Positions 44,450 to 55,225 of a stretch of 64,000 nucleotides of DNA are shown here, in pieces (positions within the stretch are counted from its first letter, which is position 1; every line of letters starts with the position of its first letter). The position numbers and the translations under genes were made by a program. A model generated the notes under the pieces. That model searched no databases and was not told the origin of the DNA. It was given only the letters and a program-made list of their open reading frames with translations. Source of the DNA: Ctenosaura bakeri (taxonomy: Eukaryota > Chordata > Lepidosauria > Squamata > Iguanidae); contig CAOLHI010001149.1 in assembly GCA_948474755.1 (NCBI GenBank), forward strand, positions 62,001 through 126,000, read 5' to 3'.

Positions 44450-44560
44450 AAAGAGTCTCAAGCATCATCTAGTGTAATCTCCTGTTAGTATAGGAACACC
44501 TAGCTAAAGCATCCCTGACAGATGGCCATCCAGCCTCTGCTCTGTTTAAACATCTCCTTG
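44450..44560 (-). repeat. CR1 LINE 3' fragment
   Basis: CATCATCTAGTGTAATCTCC and GACAGATGGCCATCCAGCCT are antisense CR1 3'-end strings. Confidence 0.75.
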
Positions 44561-45228
44561 TCAGCTTCTTTTCAATGTGGGCAGCTGGAGAAACAAGCCA
44601 GGGAGGAGAGGTCATGGCTCTCGCTTTAGAAAGTACAACAAACCATGGTTTAAACAAGCCAGAATTTATAAGTCAGCAACAAACCATGGATTCAGATTGT
44701 GGTTTGTGTCTTGTTAACAAACTACAACTTCTTAAAAAAGGCAGGTTTGCACTCATGAGACAGATTTCAACAAACAATAGCTCATTATGGTATGTCAATG
44801 TGGTCATTCTCAAACTGAATTAAAAAAATACGCACTGCTCTTGTAGAAGCCTCCCTTGATTGACAGCTCCTTTTTGGTGTGCAGTGGGTCTGTCCCTGAA
44901 GTCTGAACCCAATGCCTGAGTTGGACTGGCCTGGAAACCAGTTCAACAAGACAGATTCTTTCCACACCTTACCACAATTAACCCAGAACTCTTTTTGATC
45001 TTCTTGAAACATAATTAGGGAACTTTTGCCAAGCAACAGGATTCATGCAGAAGACATAGAATTCTTCCCAGCCTCAGGACACAAAGCAGCCTTGGCTCGT
45101 CAAGGGAAAAGTGGGTGTGGGGTTGGTGTTGTCTGTTTTTGAAAGAGAATGCTTTGATAATTTCCCTGCCATAGTGTGATGCATCTTCCTTTGTGTGTGA
45201 CTACTTTAAGGATATTCTACCTTGAGTT

Positions 45229-45465
45229 TAGAGAGCCAGCGTGGTGTAGTTGGTTGAATGTTGCTTGACTGGGACTCTAGGAAACCAGGGTTTGAATCCC
45301 CGTTCAGGCATAGAAAATCCACTGGGTGATCTTAGGCAAGTTACACTCTCTCAGCCTAAGAGGAAGGGAATGGCAAACCACCTATGAATAAAAATTGCCA
45401 AGAAAACCTTATGAGAGGGTTGCTATAAGTTGGACTGGAAAGCACATAACAACAAACAACAAGTT
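45229..45465 (+). repeat. tRNA-derived SINE, well-preserved copy
   Basis: GAGCCAGCGTGGTGTAGTTG (box A region), GGGTTTGAATCCCCGTTCAG (box B region), GTTACACTCTCTCAGCCTAA, GGTTGCTATAAGTTGGACTG and the CACATAACAACAAACAACAA tail. Confidence 0.9.
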
Positions 45466-46083
45466 GTGTTTGGGAGTGGCAAGAAATAAAATGGGAGCCC
45501 TGAACCATTATTTTCGTACCAATAATAAGGGTGGACCTGGGAGAAAGATAGGAGCTTTGGGTAAAGAGGAAAACACTCCCTATTTTATCTTTCAAAGAAT
45601 GATTAGTCCTGAGAATAGCTTTTCATGGAGTGTGGGAAACTCATAAGTGATGGAAAATACCTTTATGTAATATGTGAAAAGCCAAACAAGAATTGCCTGT
45701 TAGGTACCACAACCTAAAAATGAAAATTCTATCATATAATTCTAAATTATCTGTGCACTCTCTTTTGAGAAACACTGAGGCTGTAGTTCTGTACTCATAT
45801 ACGCCTAGCCTTATTAGGAGCATACATTAGGATTGTGCTGCCCCTGAAACCTCTTACTTACAGACAAAGGGGGAAGGAACAATACTTGTGTGAAATAGCG
45901 GTTGTACATGCTAAAGGGCTGTGAGGACAAAATTAGCAGGGCTCATCACAGTTACCCTGCATTAATTCATCTGGGATGAAAAAAGGTTCTGTATGTAAAA
46001 TATTCTAAGCAGCAAATTGAGATGTGGCTGTTCCATCTGTCATGAAGCAAAGGGATGGGAAGAGTGTGCAAATATGTTGGCAA

Positions 46084-46128
46084 CTGATAACTCCTCCTGG
46101 CTTTATCTGACTTAGAGGAGACACACCC
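46084..46128 (-). promoter_or_regulatory. Candidate erythroid enhancer in ALAS2 intron 1
   Basis: Within 45 bases: CTGATAA (46084-46090), TTATCT (46103-46108, AGATAA on the minus strand) and CACCC (46124-46128), about 1.7 kb downstream of ALAS2 exon 1. Human ALAS2 has a GATA1-dependent intron 1 enhancer. Here the assignment is inferred from motif spacing only. Confidence 0.4.
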
Positions 46129-47796
46129 TAGCCCAGCAAAGATGATTAAAACCAAAGTATGCCATAGGAAGAGCTGGATCTTGGCCCTGAAGGGGTGCAT
46201 GGTGCGGAAGATTAGCGTGGTTTCTTGGAAAGAAGAGACAACAGGCAGCAGTTGATCATTGGCTCCTTTTTGTCCTTGATGTGGAGCCAGATTGAAAATT
46301 TGCAACCCTGAAGGAAAGATATTCCCAAGTTCTGGTGCCACTTCAAATTAAAGGAGCTAATAATATTTTAGTAAAAACATTAAGCGCAGACTTCTCTTGT
46401 TTTATATAATCTCTGTGTAGGCTAAATGATTTGGCTGAAAAAGCTCTGTATAACATAATATGTTTCAACAAGAACACAGGAGATTAAAAAAAAGCAGCAG
46501 ATCCTGGTAACACCTGGTCAGGTGAATCCAGGCAGACCAGTTTTTGCCAGACAATATCACCTCAGACTCTAAGTCTTGGAATTGTATGTTCGAATCCCTT
46601 ACTTGATTTCCCCCCACCTAAAATTCCTCTATGTCAGCAACCTTTTAACATATTATGTAGAGAAAAGGGGAGTCAACTTGTCATCTTACTTTAAGCAATT
46701 GCAGTGCTTTTCACACTAGTTCAATGTACAAATGTTAGCCAAAGCTAACATTTATCTCCACGCCGTGAAAAGCTTAACCTGCTGATTTTGCACCTCAAGC
46801 TTTTTTTGAGGTCACAAAAGCATGTTAGAATGTACACTTTTTTCTCCTTGGTCACTGAACAGCCTAAAGAAAATACAAACATGATTCCTTCACTGCAGTC
46901 TGAATGTGAACAATGCAGCCCAAACTACTGTACAATTCTCTTGACCATGAGAAGATGACTAATGCACTACCACAGCAAAGTAAAATGTACAAAGCTAAAG
47001 CAGAGTCTCACCAGGTATAATGACCTCCTAATAGAAAGGCAATATAGCCAGTGCATAAGATGTTTAGAAGAGAAATGAATACATAAACAAAAGCACAGAC
47101 AAATTCTTTGTTCTACAGAACTCAATGAAAGCTTTTAGCACAATCTAAGAGTACATTTAAAAACAAATAAGAATCCCAATGAAAAGTGTGCTTGTTTTTA
47201 CCTAACCATAATTTATACCTAATCATAATTTATGCCCAGTACGAGACAGAATGTCGACAGGAAGAAAGGAAAGGAATAGTTCAAAGATAGATCCGTTAAT
47301 GGAATGGAGGCTAAACGAGAGAGGCATAAGAACATAAGAACTAATTACATCAAACCTCATTTATACTGCCTGCTCAAAATATATTGTACTGTCAGCAGTT
47401 ACCTTCTTTACACAGTCTCCTAGGGTAGCCACTTTTTAAAAAACTGAAGGCTCCTATGCATGCCACCAGTCTACCAGCAGAATATGGTTCTTGGTATGTA
47501 GGTATAGCAAGAGAAATGGTTCCAGTTTTATATTTCTGGCTATTATTTATTGCTTTAAGACACAGGGCATGAGACCCTGGCCATTTTTTAAAAAGTGGCA
47601 GCCTAGGGACCACAAACAGGCTCCTCACCAAATAATGGGTAGAAAGATGGTCTATGTTACAGCAGATGGAGACACATAATCTAACCATAACCATGTGGAA
47701 AGCAAAAAATGTGATTGCCTTTGAATAGCTCCTATAAGTTGCAGATATGCCAACATTTCAACAATTTACCCCCATAATTGAAATCTTTCTTCCTAC

Positions 47797-47824
47797 CTGT
47801 TGACCTGCACTGAAGTCGAACAAC
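47797..47824 (-). promoter_or_regulatory. Iron-responsive element of ALAS2 mRNA
   Basis: The minus strand reads GTTGTT-C-GACTT-CAGTGC-AGGTC-AACAG. GACTT pairs with AGGTC (five pairs, one G-U), the loop is CAGTGC (47812-47807), a single C (47818) is bulged, and the lower stem GTTGTT pairs with AACAG. This meets the canonical IRE rule (C bulge five pairs below a CAGUGN loop). IRP1/2 binding would block translation when iron is low, coupling heme synthesis to iron supply. The element ends exactly at the exon 1 splice donor. Confidence 0.95.
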
Positions 47825-47870
47825 TTCTGTGCTCTATAGTTTGCTGTCCAGCCCACTTAGAGCTGCCTCT
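47797..47870 (-). other. ALAS2: ALAS2 5'-UTR exon 1 (upstream limit estimated)
   Basis: Ends at a CAACAG|GTAGGA donor (47797/47796). It contains the IRE and no ATG in the part read. The upstream limit is an estimate from the GATA site at 47894-47900, taken to lie about 27 bases before the start, as the TATA-like GATA element does in human ALAS2. Confidence 0.75.
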
Positions 47871-47900
47871 CCCCACCCACCAGCTGAAGAGAGAGATAAG
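47871..47900 (-). promoter_or_regulatory. ALAS2 proximal promoter: CACCC and GATA motifs
   Basis: CCCCACCCAC (47871-47880) is a CACCC box and AGATAAG (47894-47900) a GATA1-type site, both just upstream of exon 1. This pair is typical of erythroid promoters. Whether the CACCC box lies in the promoter or the first transcribed bases depends on the unknown start site. Confidence 0.55.
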
Positions 47901-48726
47901 GCAAGAACATGGCAGGCTAGGAGAGTCTTCCTACTGGTCTTTTTTTCTCGTCCTCCCCTCCACATTGTAGGTTCAAAAGAACTGACTTCCATAAGGAAAC
48001 TTCACAGAATCAGTCAGCTGAACGGCCAAACCAACCAGCTGAGTCTGGAGCATTTTATTCTTTATTGAAGTATACTTGCCTAGGGATTTTGGGAGTTGTA
48101 GTCCCAGAAACTAAGTTCCCTGTCTACTGCCAGTGAGGTAGGTTTGTAGAAAAGGGGCAAAATATTTTGTAATGTAAACCTAATCATAACAGAATGAAAT
48201 TAAGGAAGCAGAAATTAAGAAATTAAAGAGACACCCCCTAGTATATACTGTATAGGAACCTTTATTACACATCACAACATATAATGGTACACATATAATA
48301 CAATTTGTAGGATGATGGACTGGGTAACATATATTAAAACATAAGCTAATTGTGTTTGCACTAAGAAAGGACAGTATAGTATTTCCAATTTTTTTTTTTA
48401 AAAATGGGTTTCTTAAGTGTAAAGAAAACCTGACGAGGAGAATCCTAGACTAATGAGAATCGTCACCGTTCGGGACTTATTCTGTGTGAAAAAACACACC
48501 ATTTTTTTATGCAGAAAACAACATTTTCCAGGGCAGGAAAAAAGCTTCCTTCACAGCAAACAGCATTTTCTGTGCAAATATCACTTTCTGTTAAAGGAAA
48601 AAAAGATGAATTGTTTTCTGCAGGAATTGTTCATTCCTGCCCGGCAGAATGAAGAATACAAAGATTTACATCCCTAGTTTGAACGCATGAGACTTTGTCA
48701 GAAGACTAAGATAACGTTACCCTGTA

Positions 48727-49597
48727 TGTTGGGGGTCCTGGGAGGGGCACCCAAATTATCAAATAAAAACACAAGTTGGGGGAATTTAACTCGAGCACTC
48801 TCTCAGCTAAACGAGAGGCAGGGTAACTTTAGCAAGGATCTTTTAACCCAATGTATACAGTGTCAGGTCAGAGAGCGGCTAGACAAGATTTTCAAAGTAA
48901 CAAACAATATTTTATTAAAGACAAGAAACACGCAAGACAAGACATAAACTTAACTAGCTGAGAAATAGAAACGGAGAGCTCTTCGGGAAGGGCAATACGG
49001 CACCTGATCTCGTAGTCCTGGAGAGAAAGACAGGGTTCCGGGGAAGAAAGCTCAGTGGGGCTGGCTGAGGGGAGTTTCCTTAGACAACCGGCAGCAAGGC
49101 GGGATGGAAGTCCAAAGTAGTCTGAAGACGTCCCAAAAGTAGGGACGTTTTATAGGGTGGATTTTACCTACAGGCTATGTTATGTTTGGTGAGAACAGAG
49201 GAAATTTGGAGCTAGACAAAGGAGTGGGAAAAGGTCAGATTTTGCATGATGGGTTTAGCTCTTAAGACAATAGCGTGGCCAGTTCGTTAATAGCCTGACA
49301 TAAAGGAATGGCTTGGCTCTTGGCTGTGTGGCTTTGTGTAGATCCGAGCCGAGCAGAGCCGGTTTGCAGGGAGGTTTTTCCCTAAAGCAACGGAGAGGCT
49401 TAAGTTGCCTGCCTGAATGGGGTTTGGAGTGTACAACCATTAACAGCCGCGCCCTTACGTGCTTGTCCGGTGGACCTCTGCAAACACGTGGGGTAGGGTG
49501 GCAGAGAAAGGTCAAGCAAAGGTCAAATTATTTGATACCAAAAAGATATCTAGTGCTCTCACCAGACATATCATAACCATGATAACAACGTCACACA
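48727..49597 (-). mobile_element. Probable solo LTR of an endogenous retrovirus
   Basis: On the minus strand the block begins TGTGACGTTG and ends CCCCCAACA (TG...CA), about 870 bases. It holds a TATAAA (49153-49148) followed about 235 bases later by an AATAAA (48916-48911), in the order U3-TATA-R-poly(A)-U5. No gag, pol or env sequence adjoins it. A clear target duplication was not found, so the outer limits are approximate. It points in the same direction as ALAS2, about 0.9 kb upstream. Confidence 0.6.
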
Positions 49598-49599
49598 TT

Positions 49600-49745
49600 G
49601 TACTTGTTGCTGTGTACCTTCAAGTCATTTCTGACTAATGGCGACTCTAAGGTGAACTTATCACAGGCCTTTCTGGGCCTGAGAGTGTGTGATGTGCCCA
49701 AGGTTATCCAGTGGGTTTCCATGGCCTTGTGGAGAATCGAACCCT
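49600..49745 (-). repeat. tRNA-derived SINE
   Basis: Antisense copy: TTGTTGCTGTGTACCTTCAA (tail), TTTCTGACTAATGGCGACTC, GAGAATCGAACCCTGATCAC (box B region). Directly abuts the LTR. Confidence 0.85.
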
Positions 49746-50209
49746 GATCACTAATGATCACTTTTACATTGAAAAATGCTTGGATTCTGGTAGGTCTATC
49801 AGAACTGGCTGAAACCAGAATGAGAAAAATCCCTGCTGTGGCCTGCTTTTGTGTCTTTGGCACAGTTTGGGTTTACTGTACAGGAATCCATGATTGAAGC
49901 TTTTCATGATGCGAGGTGAAATACGACCACATGCTAGGAGAAAAGCTGTTGGCAGGAGAGGAAATGGGGGAAGGAAGGGAGAGAAAGCAGAGAAATAATT
50001 CAGTTCCTCCTGCCTGCTTCTCCACTGGAAGTCCTCACACCACACTAGGTTCAGTGCTGTCACAGCGTCATTTGGCCCTAAGGCCAACAACTGAGTTCAT
50101 GGCTGAAGTAAACAATGAACTGAGGACTTCATAGTGTGTAACTTCAGCTGCTGTTAAATCAATATTTGCTGTTAAAAACCAATATTTTTAAGTTAAAACA
50201 AATTTGAAT

Positions 50210-50218
50210 ACATACATA

Positions 50219-50283
<65 letters not shown>

Positions 50284-50312
50284 GTATATGTATATGTATA
50301 TATGTATGTGTG
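50210..50312. repeat. (CATA)n/(TA)n/(TATG)n microsatellite
   Basis: Compound A/T-rich array. Confidence 0.95.
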
Positions 50313-52442
50313 TATGTGACAATGAGAAGGTCATTTCATATTTCTCAGCCAAAAACTATGCCTGAAGTGCACTACCAACTACCAACTTCATAATTCACAT
50401 CTTTGTCTGCTACTAAATCTAATCTTTCTATTATTAAACAATATACTATTTTCATTTAAATTGACTTTAGGTATCTGACAACAGGAAGGTTATTTCATGT
50501 TTCTTTCTAATGTCTATTGCCAAAATACCTACCATTGCATTTCTCTTGCCTGCTTTCTGTTCAGATTCTTTTCTTTTCATTTTCCAGATAGTTTGCTAAC
50601 CATCCTTTTTTAAAACAACAACAACATACACATACACACCTTTTTTCCTGCTTTTATTCTTTTCATCTTAACTGTTTTGTCTGTCCAGAACATTCTTCTA
50701 CCATTTCCACTACACTGGTGAAATCACAGATTTTCAAAATGCCCACTAGATCTAGTAAATGACTGTCACTGATGCACCGTCCAACCCTTGACCTTCTTTT
50801 CAACAGTCCTTGGCAAATGCTTTAGGAAGGGACCAGTTAAAGTAATTTTTGCTGCCTGATATGAAGGATAAGACGTGATGGGGCCACGGCCCTGTCACAC
50901 AGCACTTGTTGTGCATGTAGATAGTTTCAGGTTCAGTCCTTGGCAGGGCTAGGAAAGGTTCTTGACTGAAAGCCTTAGCATGACTCTGCCAGTGATGTTG
51001 AAAACATTGAGGTAGATGGACTGATAAGGATTGCTGTATTCTGTATCCTACCTGTTCTCCCCACCTCCATGTACAATAGTCATGTAGCTAGCAGTTGATT
51101 CTTATTTGTGTAGCGTCTCACTGTCCTGATTTGGCAGGGACAATCCTGATTAATCCTCTGCCATTCCACTTTTTCAGCTGCTTTTAAAACATCACAGTTT
51201 CTCTCTTCTTCTCCCACTTTTTCCCTTTGTCCTGTGCTTACTTGAATTGCAGCAGACTGAGTTCAAAATGCAAAAGTGGTTTGCACTCCATTTACTGAGC
51301 TGATGTGTGTGTGGGGGGGCAGAATCTTGCCCTTCCCAGTAGACTAAGGCAAAAGCAGCCTCTTCTAGCTTGTATGTCCTTCCTCGTTCTTTTTGCCATC
51401 TTGATCACACTCTGATATTGCTTGACCACATGTGTCCCCATTTTCATCTGTGAAATGTTGGAAGGTAAGAACTTCAGCAATAGTGATAGAACATAATTCA
51501 TTGCTTCATTTGATTATTTACTTTTACTTATTAGTTACTTATTTTGTAGCATGTATATCTCTCATTACAGCGGGAAAGGCCGTCAGAGGAATTTACATAC
51601 CAAGAAAAAAGAGAGAGGGCAACTTTTGCCCTTACAATGACAGCCTGAAAAGACTTGACGCTAAAAGAAAAGGCAGTGGGGAGGCAGAAGATTCAGAAGA
51701 AAACCAAGGAACATTTTTTTTTTTTTTAGTATTGTGAGGTTCCCTAGCCTACTGGAATGGCTTCCTGGAGGGCAGCTGGTAGCTTAAGGGGCACAGGACA
51801 TTCTGGATCACACACTCAGACTTGTACCCCCGCATCTGATACTGAAGAGTTTCACCTCAGTAAATGGTAAGGCAACCATCAGACTTTCCTCTATTTATTT
51901 GGCAAGAAAGAAGAACAGTTGGACTAAATAGAAAAAGAAAAGGTAGCATCCAAACTCTCTCTCTTTCTCCCTCTCTCTCTCTCTCTGGAACATCCAGTGA
52001 AATGTTTTCACTACAAAAGGTGATTATGGCAAAAGCCCTACCTTGAGGATAAATTGAAGGTGATGCATGGAAGTAGGGACACTTGCAATTCATGTGTCCA
52101 TTTCCAAAATCCCTTACAATCCTGCCCCCATGAGTTCATTAAAAGCATATTAATTTATGTGTTTACTACAAGGGCTTATTTCTGATAGAGATCGTATTGC
52201 TTCTTTTCAGTTTTCTCAACAAATTTACTAAATAAAAAAAATGGGTATGATGATTTATTTATCTCTCTTCCCTGTAAGTTTTAGGGTGAACTATACCACT
52301 TATGATGAGGGGATACCACTTTTGAAGACTCCCCTATTTAAAGAAAAGAAATACAAGCCACTAGAACACACCCAGAACCCTGCAAAGAGAAAGCTATCAT
52401 ATCATAGGGAGAGGTTCCAGCTGAGATTTTTGTATCCTGTGT

Positions 52443-52615
52443 TTCTTCTTCGTGGTCTCTGTGCCTTCATACACTAGGAGCTTTAGCGCCTGCGCGGTAG
52501 CGTTCGGAAACTTCTAGAGCTTGTTCGCTTGGCGGGAACCCCTCCCCCACGCCGGTACTGCGCATGCTCCTCCCGCCGAGCAACGGTCTCTCCTCAGTTC
52601 TTTCTCGTCCGCCGT
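52443..52615 (+). repeat. DIRS left inverted terminal repeat
   Basis: From TTCTTCTTCGTGGTCTCTGT through CACTAGGAGCTTTAGCGCCT to CGTCCGCCGT. It is the reverse complement of the right end with a few differences, the largest in the outermost 30 bases, where the two ends are distinct. Confidence 0.92.
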
Positions 52616-52773
52616 CGCGTACGGAAGGTTCTTTGGTTTGTTCCTCTCACTTTTTGTGCTTGGCTTGCTGTTTTCACGGTTTTACGGATTTTGGACTGTC
52701 TCTGACCTCTCTTTCGGACTTCCCCTTCGGCTTTGGTCTTTTCGGATTTTCGCTGTTTGGCGTTCTTCGTCTT

Positions 52774-55224
52774 ATGTCCGCGCTCTTTAAGAAGTGCGTG
52801 TCCTGCGGGCGCAAGGTTGCCCTCAACGACAGCCACAGGGAGTGTCTCTTCTGTTTGGGTGAGTCCCACAACATCCGGACTTGCCCAATTTGCCGGGATT
52901 TTACTCCCCAAACTCTCCGCAACCGGTCCGCGAGACTCAAGTCTTATTGTTGGGAACAGTCTCGGCGGGCGATAGACGAGACCTCCACTTCCAAGATGGC
53001 CGACAAGAAGACAACCACGCCATCGACGGTCTCGGCGGCTGCCGTTCCGTCCACCTCGTCGGTATCGGGCTCGGTACCGGCGAAAACGCCGATCTCGGCG
53101 TTACCGAGGATCCCGAAGCTGTCGGCGGCTGCCAAGTCAGCAAAAGGATCCTCGACGAGGAAGGCTGAGGCTCCCCTGACGGAGACGCCTGCTAAAAAGC
53201 GCCCTGCTCCGGACGGAGGCAAGGGCAAGGAGAAGGAGAAGAAGAAGAAGAAGAAGGAGAAGAAGCGCTCCCCGGCTGGGGACGTTCAACCTCCTACTCC
53301 TCCTCCTACTCAGCAGCCTTCCAAAGGGCGAGGCGAGTCCGTCGATCTCTCGGAGGATGAGATCGAGGACGTTCCCCAACAGCGCCCGGACTCGCCTGTG
53401 GCAGACCCTCCAACCCTGGTGGAGGAGCGCCACCGCCCTCCTAGCCGTCGCAGGTCGGCCGACCTGCAGCAGAGAGAGCCCTCTGCTTCTCCGGAGCGGC
53501 GTTCGACCTCCTTCCGGTCCCGGTCCCGCTCTTCCGAGCGTCCGGTGGCCTCGCCGCCTCCTAGGGAGACAAGAGAGGAACAACCTCGCTCGTCTGCCTC
53601 CAGATACACCTCGGCGTCCTACGTGGCCAGGTACGCGAGGGAATCTGAATGGAGAGAGCGCCCGGCCTCTTATCGGTCACATTCACCATTGTACCGGGAT
53701 CGGTACCATCGTGGCCCGAGTCGCTGGGAGACCTTCCGGAGGTCCCGGTCACCTCGTCGACAGCGCGAATCGCGCTCGCCTAGAGGGGACGAGGCTCGGT
53801 ACCGTCGACGCCGAAGCCGATCTCCGTCGGACCGCCGCTCCTTCAGCCGCTCTCCCTCTCCTCGATATCATAGGCCGAGGGAGCCTTCACCTCGGTATCG
53901 GGCGATATCGCCACCTCCTAGGGTCACGGCAACGGCGACGCGCCCTACGGAGTCGGTGGTGACTGAGCGGGCTACGACGACATCAGCCTGCCAGACTACC
54001 CCTGTCACCACTACGAAGGTGAAGTCGGTAGTCAGCCGGCCCAAGCGGGACGCTGCTGCTACCACCGCCCCGGCTGCAGAGAAGCCTAGGAAGGCAACAC
54101 CTGTGGCGACTGCGAAGGAGCCGGAAAGCGAGCGGCGAGAGGACTCACCGACCTCAGAGTCGTACGACTCGAGTGCGGAATCAGAGGTGTCTGAGGCGGC
54201 CTCCCAGGAGTCTCCTCCGCTGGGATTCGGGGACCCGATCCCAGATTCTGCTCCAGAGGACGTCCACCAGTTCTCTGCGATGCTGCTCCGCATGGCTACT
54301 ACCCTCGGCCTTAAGATCGCCGATGCGGAGCCGGAGGACGACGATCCAGCCTTCTCTGTCTTCGAGGAGAAGCGACCTTCCACGGCCCCGCTGCCTCTCC
54401 TGCCCCGGGTATCCAGACTGGTGAAGGCCGCCTGGGATAGGCCGGCCTCGGCTCAGCCGATACCGCAGCGGTTGGAACACCTCTACAGAGTGCAGAAGGA
54501 TAACGCCGGTTATCTCTTTAATCACCCTGCACCGAACTCTGTGGTGGTCGAGTCGGCACAGACGAAAGGCTCCGGCAGGCAACACACCACCCCGCCGGAC
54601 AAAGAGGGCAGGAAGTTGGACGCCTATGCAAGAAGGTTCTATTCCGCCGCCTCCTTGCAGATTAGGCTGTCCAACACTCAGGCTTGCCTCGCGGCATACC
54701 TGAAAAAGGTGCTCGATCGCCTGCAACCGGCAATGGAGGCGGTACCGGAGGACATCCGCCAAGCCTCCTCCGTGATCTTCAACGAGGCCATCTCCATCGC
54801 TCGGCAGCAGATGGCCTCCTCCAGGCACGCAGTGGAGATTGCCTCCCGGGTCATGGCGGGATCCGTCGGCCTGCGCCGCCATGCTTGGCTGCGACCGGCC
54901 GACATCCAGGAGGACACCAGAAGGAGGATTGAAGATCTCCCCTTCGACGGTGAGGGCCTATTCAATTCGTCCACAGACGAAGCTTTGGACAATCTAGTTA
55001 AGGCGAGACTTACCGCCAAGAAGATCGGGCTACAGCCGGCCACGCAAGCCCGCAGGGCCTCCACCTTCCGCCCATCCTGGCGACGATCTTCCACCTCGTC
55101 GTTCCAGCGTTCGGCCCAGTCTGGACAGTCGAGACCGTCCTCCGGCTCATCGGCCAGACGCACGATTAGGCGACGCCCGGCTTCGTCCAAGAAGTCCTCC
55201 TCCGAGACAAAGTCTCGGTTTTGA
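52774..55224 (+). CDS. DIRS ORF1, Gag-like protein with zinc knuckle and SR-like domain
   Basis: An uninterrupted 816-codon frame. The ATG at 52774 (MSALFKKCVSCGRK) was preferred to the open frame upstream because that part lies in the terminal repeat. A Cys/His cluster at residues 8-41 (CVSC...HREC.FC...H...CPIC) looks like a nucleic-acid-binding finger. A Lys-rich block (KEKEKKKKKKEKK) is near residue 151. An Arg-Ser-rich stretch (RSRSRSSERP, RRSRSPRRQRESRSP, RRRRSRSPSDRRSFSRSPSP) spans about residues 222-386, like the RS domain of splicing factors. Then come Thr-rich and acidic parts and a C-terminal region around RVSRLVKAAWDRPAS and LEHLYRV resembling DIRS capsid-like regions. The role in particle assembly is inferred from position. 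Confidence 0.85.
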   Translation: MSALFKKCVSCGRKVALNDSHRECLFCLGESHNIRTCPICRDFTPQTLRNRSARLKSYCWEQSRRAIDETSTSKMADKKTTTPSTVSAAAVPSTSSVSGSVPAKTPISALPRIPKLSAAAKSAKGSSTRKAEAPLTETPAKKRPAPDGGKGKEKEKKKKKKEKKRSPAGDVQPPTPPPTQQPSKGRGESVDLSEDEIEDVPQQRPDSPVADPPTLVEERHRPPSRRRSADLQQREPSASPERRSTSFRSRSRSSERPVASPPPRETREEQPRSSASRYTSASYVARYARESEWRERPASYRSHSPLYRDRYHRGPSRWETFRRSRSPRRQRESRSPRGDEARYRRRRSRSPSDRRSFSRSPSPRYHRPREPSPRYRAISPPPRVTATATRPTESVVTERATTTSACQTTPVTTTKVKSVVSRPKRDAAATTAPAAEKPRKATPVATAKEPESERREDSPTSESYDSSAESEVSEAASQESPPLGFGDPIPDSAPEDVHQFSAMLLRMATTLGLKIADAEPEDDDPAFSVFEEKRPSTAPLPLLPRVSRLVKAAWDRPASAQPIPQRLEHLYRVQKDNAGYLFNHPAPNSVVVESAQTKGSGRQHTTPPDKEGRKLDAYARRFYSAASLQIRLSNTQACLAAYLKKVLDRLQPAMEAVPEDIRQASSVIFNEAISIARQQMASSRHAVEIASRVMAGSVGLRRHAWLRPADIQEDTRRRIEDLPFDGEGLFNSSTDEALDNLVKARLTAKKIGLQPATQARRASTFRPSWRRSSTSSFQRSAQSGQSRPSSGSSARRTIRRRPASSKKSSSETKSRF

Positions 55225-55225
55225 C

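Larger units (their letters stand above)
36597..47796. other. ALAS2 intron 1
   Basis: About 11.2 kb, mostly repeats, each listed separately: family A MITEs (36751-36948, 37141-37220), family C (37787-37955), TG microsatellite (38679-38772), Penelope-like palindrome (40108-40305), LINE-like repeat (40345-40790), SPIN element in a SINE (42229-43137), 5S SINE (43265-43490), SINEs (43930-44155, 45229-45465), CR1 (44450-44560). A GATA/CACCC cluster lies at 46084-46128. No coding exon recognised. Confidence 0.65.
47901..52442. other. ALAS2 upstream region
   Basis: Holds a probable solo LTR (48727-49597), a SINE (49600-49745), a TA/CATA microsatellite (50210-50312) and an old SINE-like piece (about 50895-51050). 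The remainder shows no recognisable gene. Confidence 0.6.
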
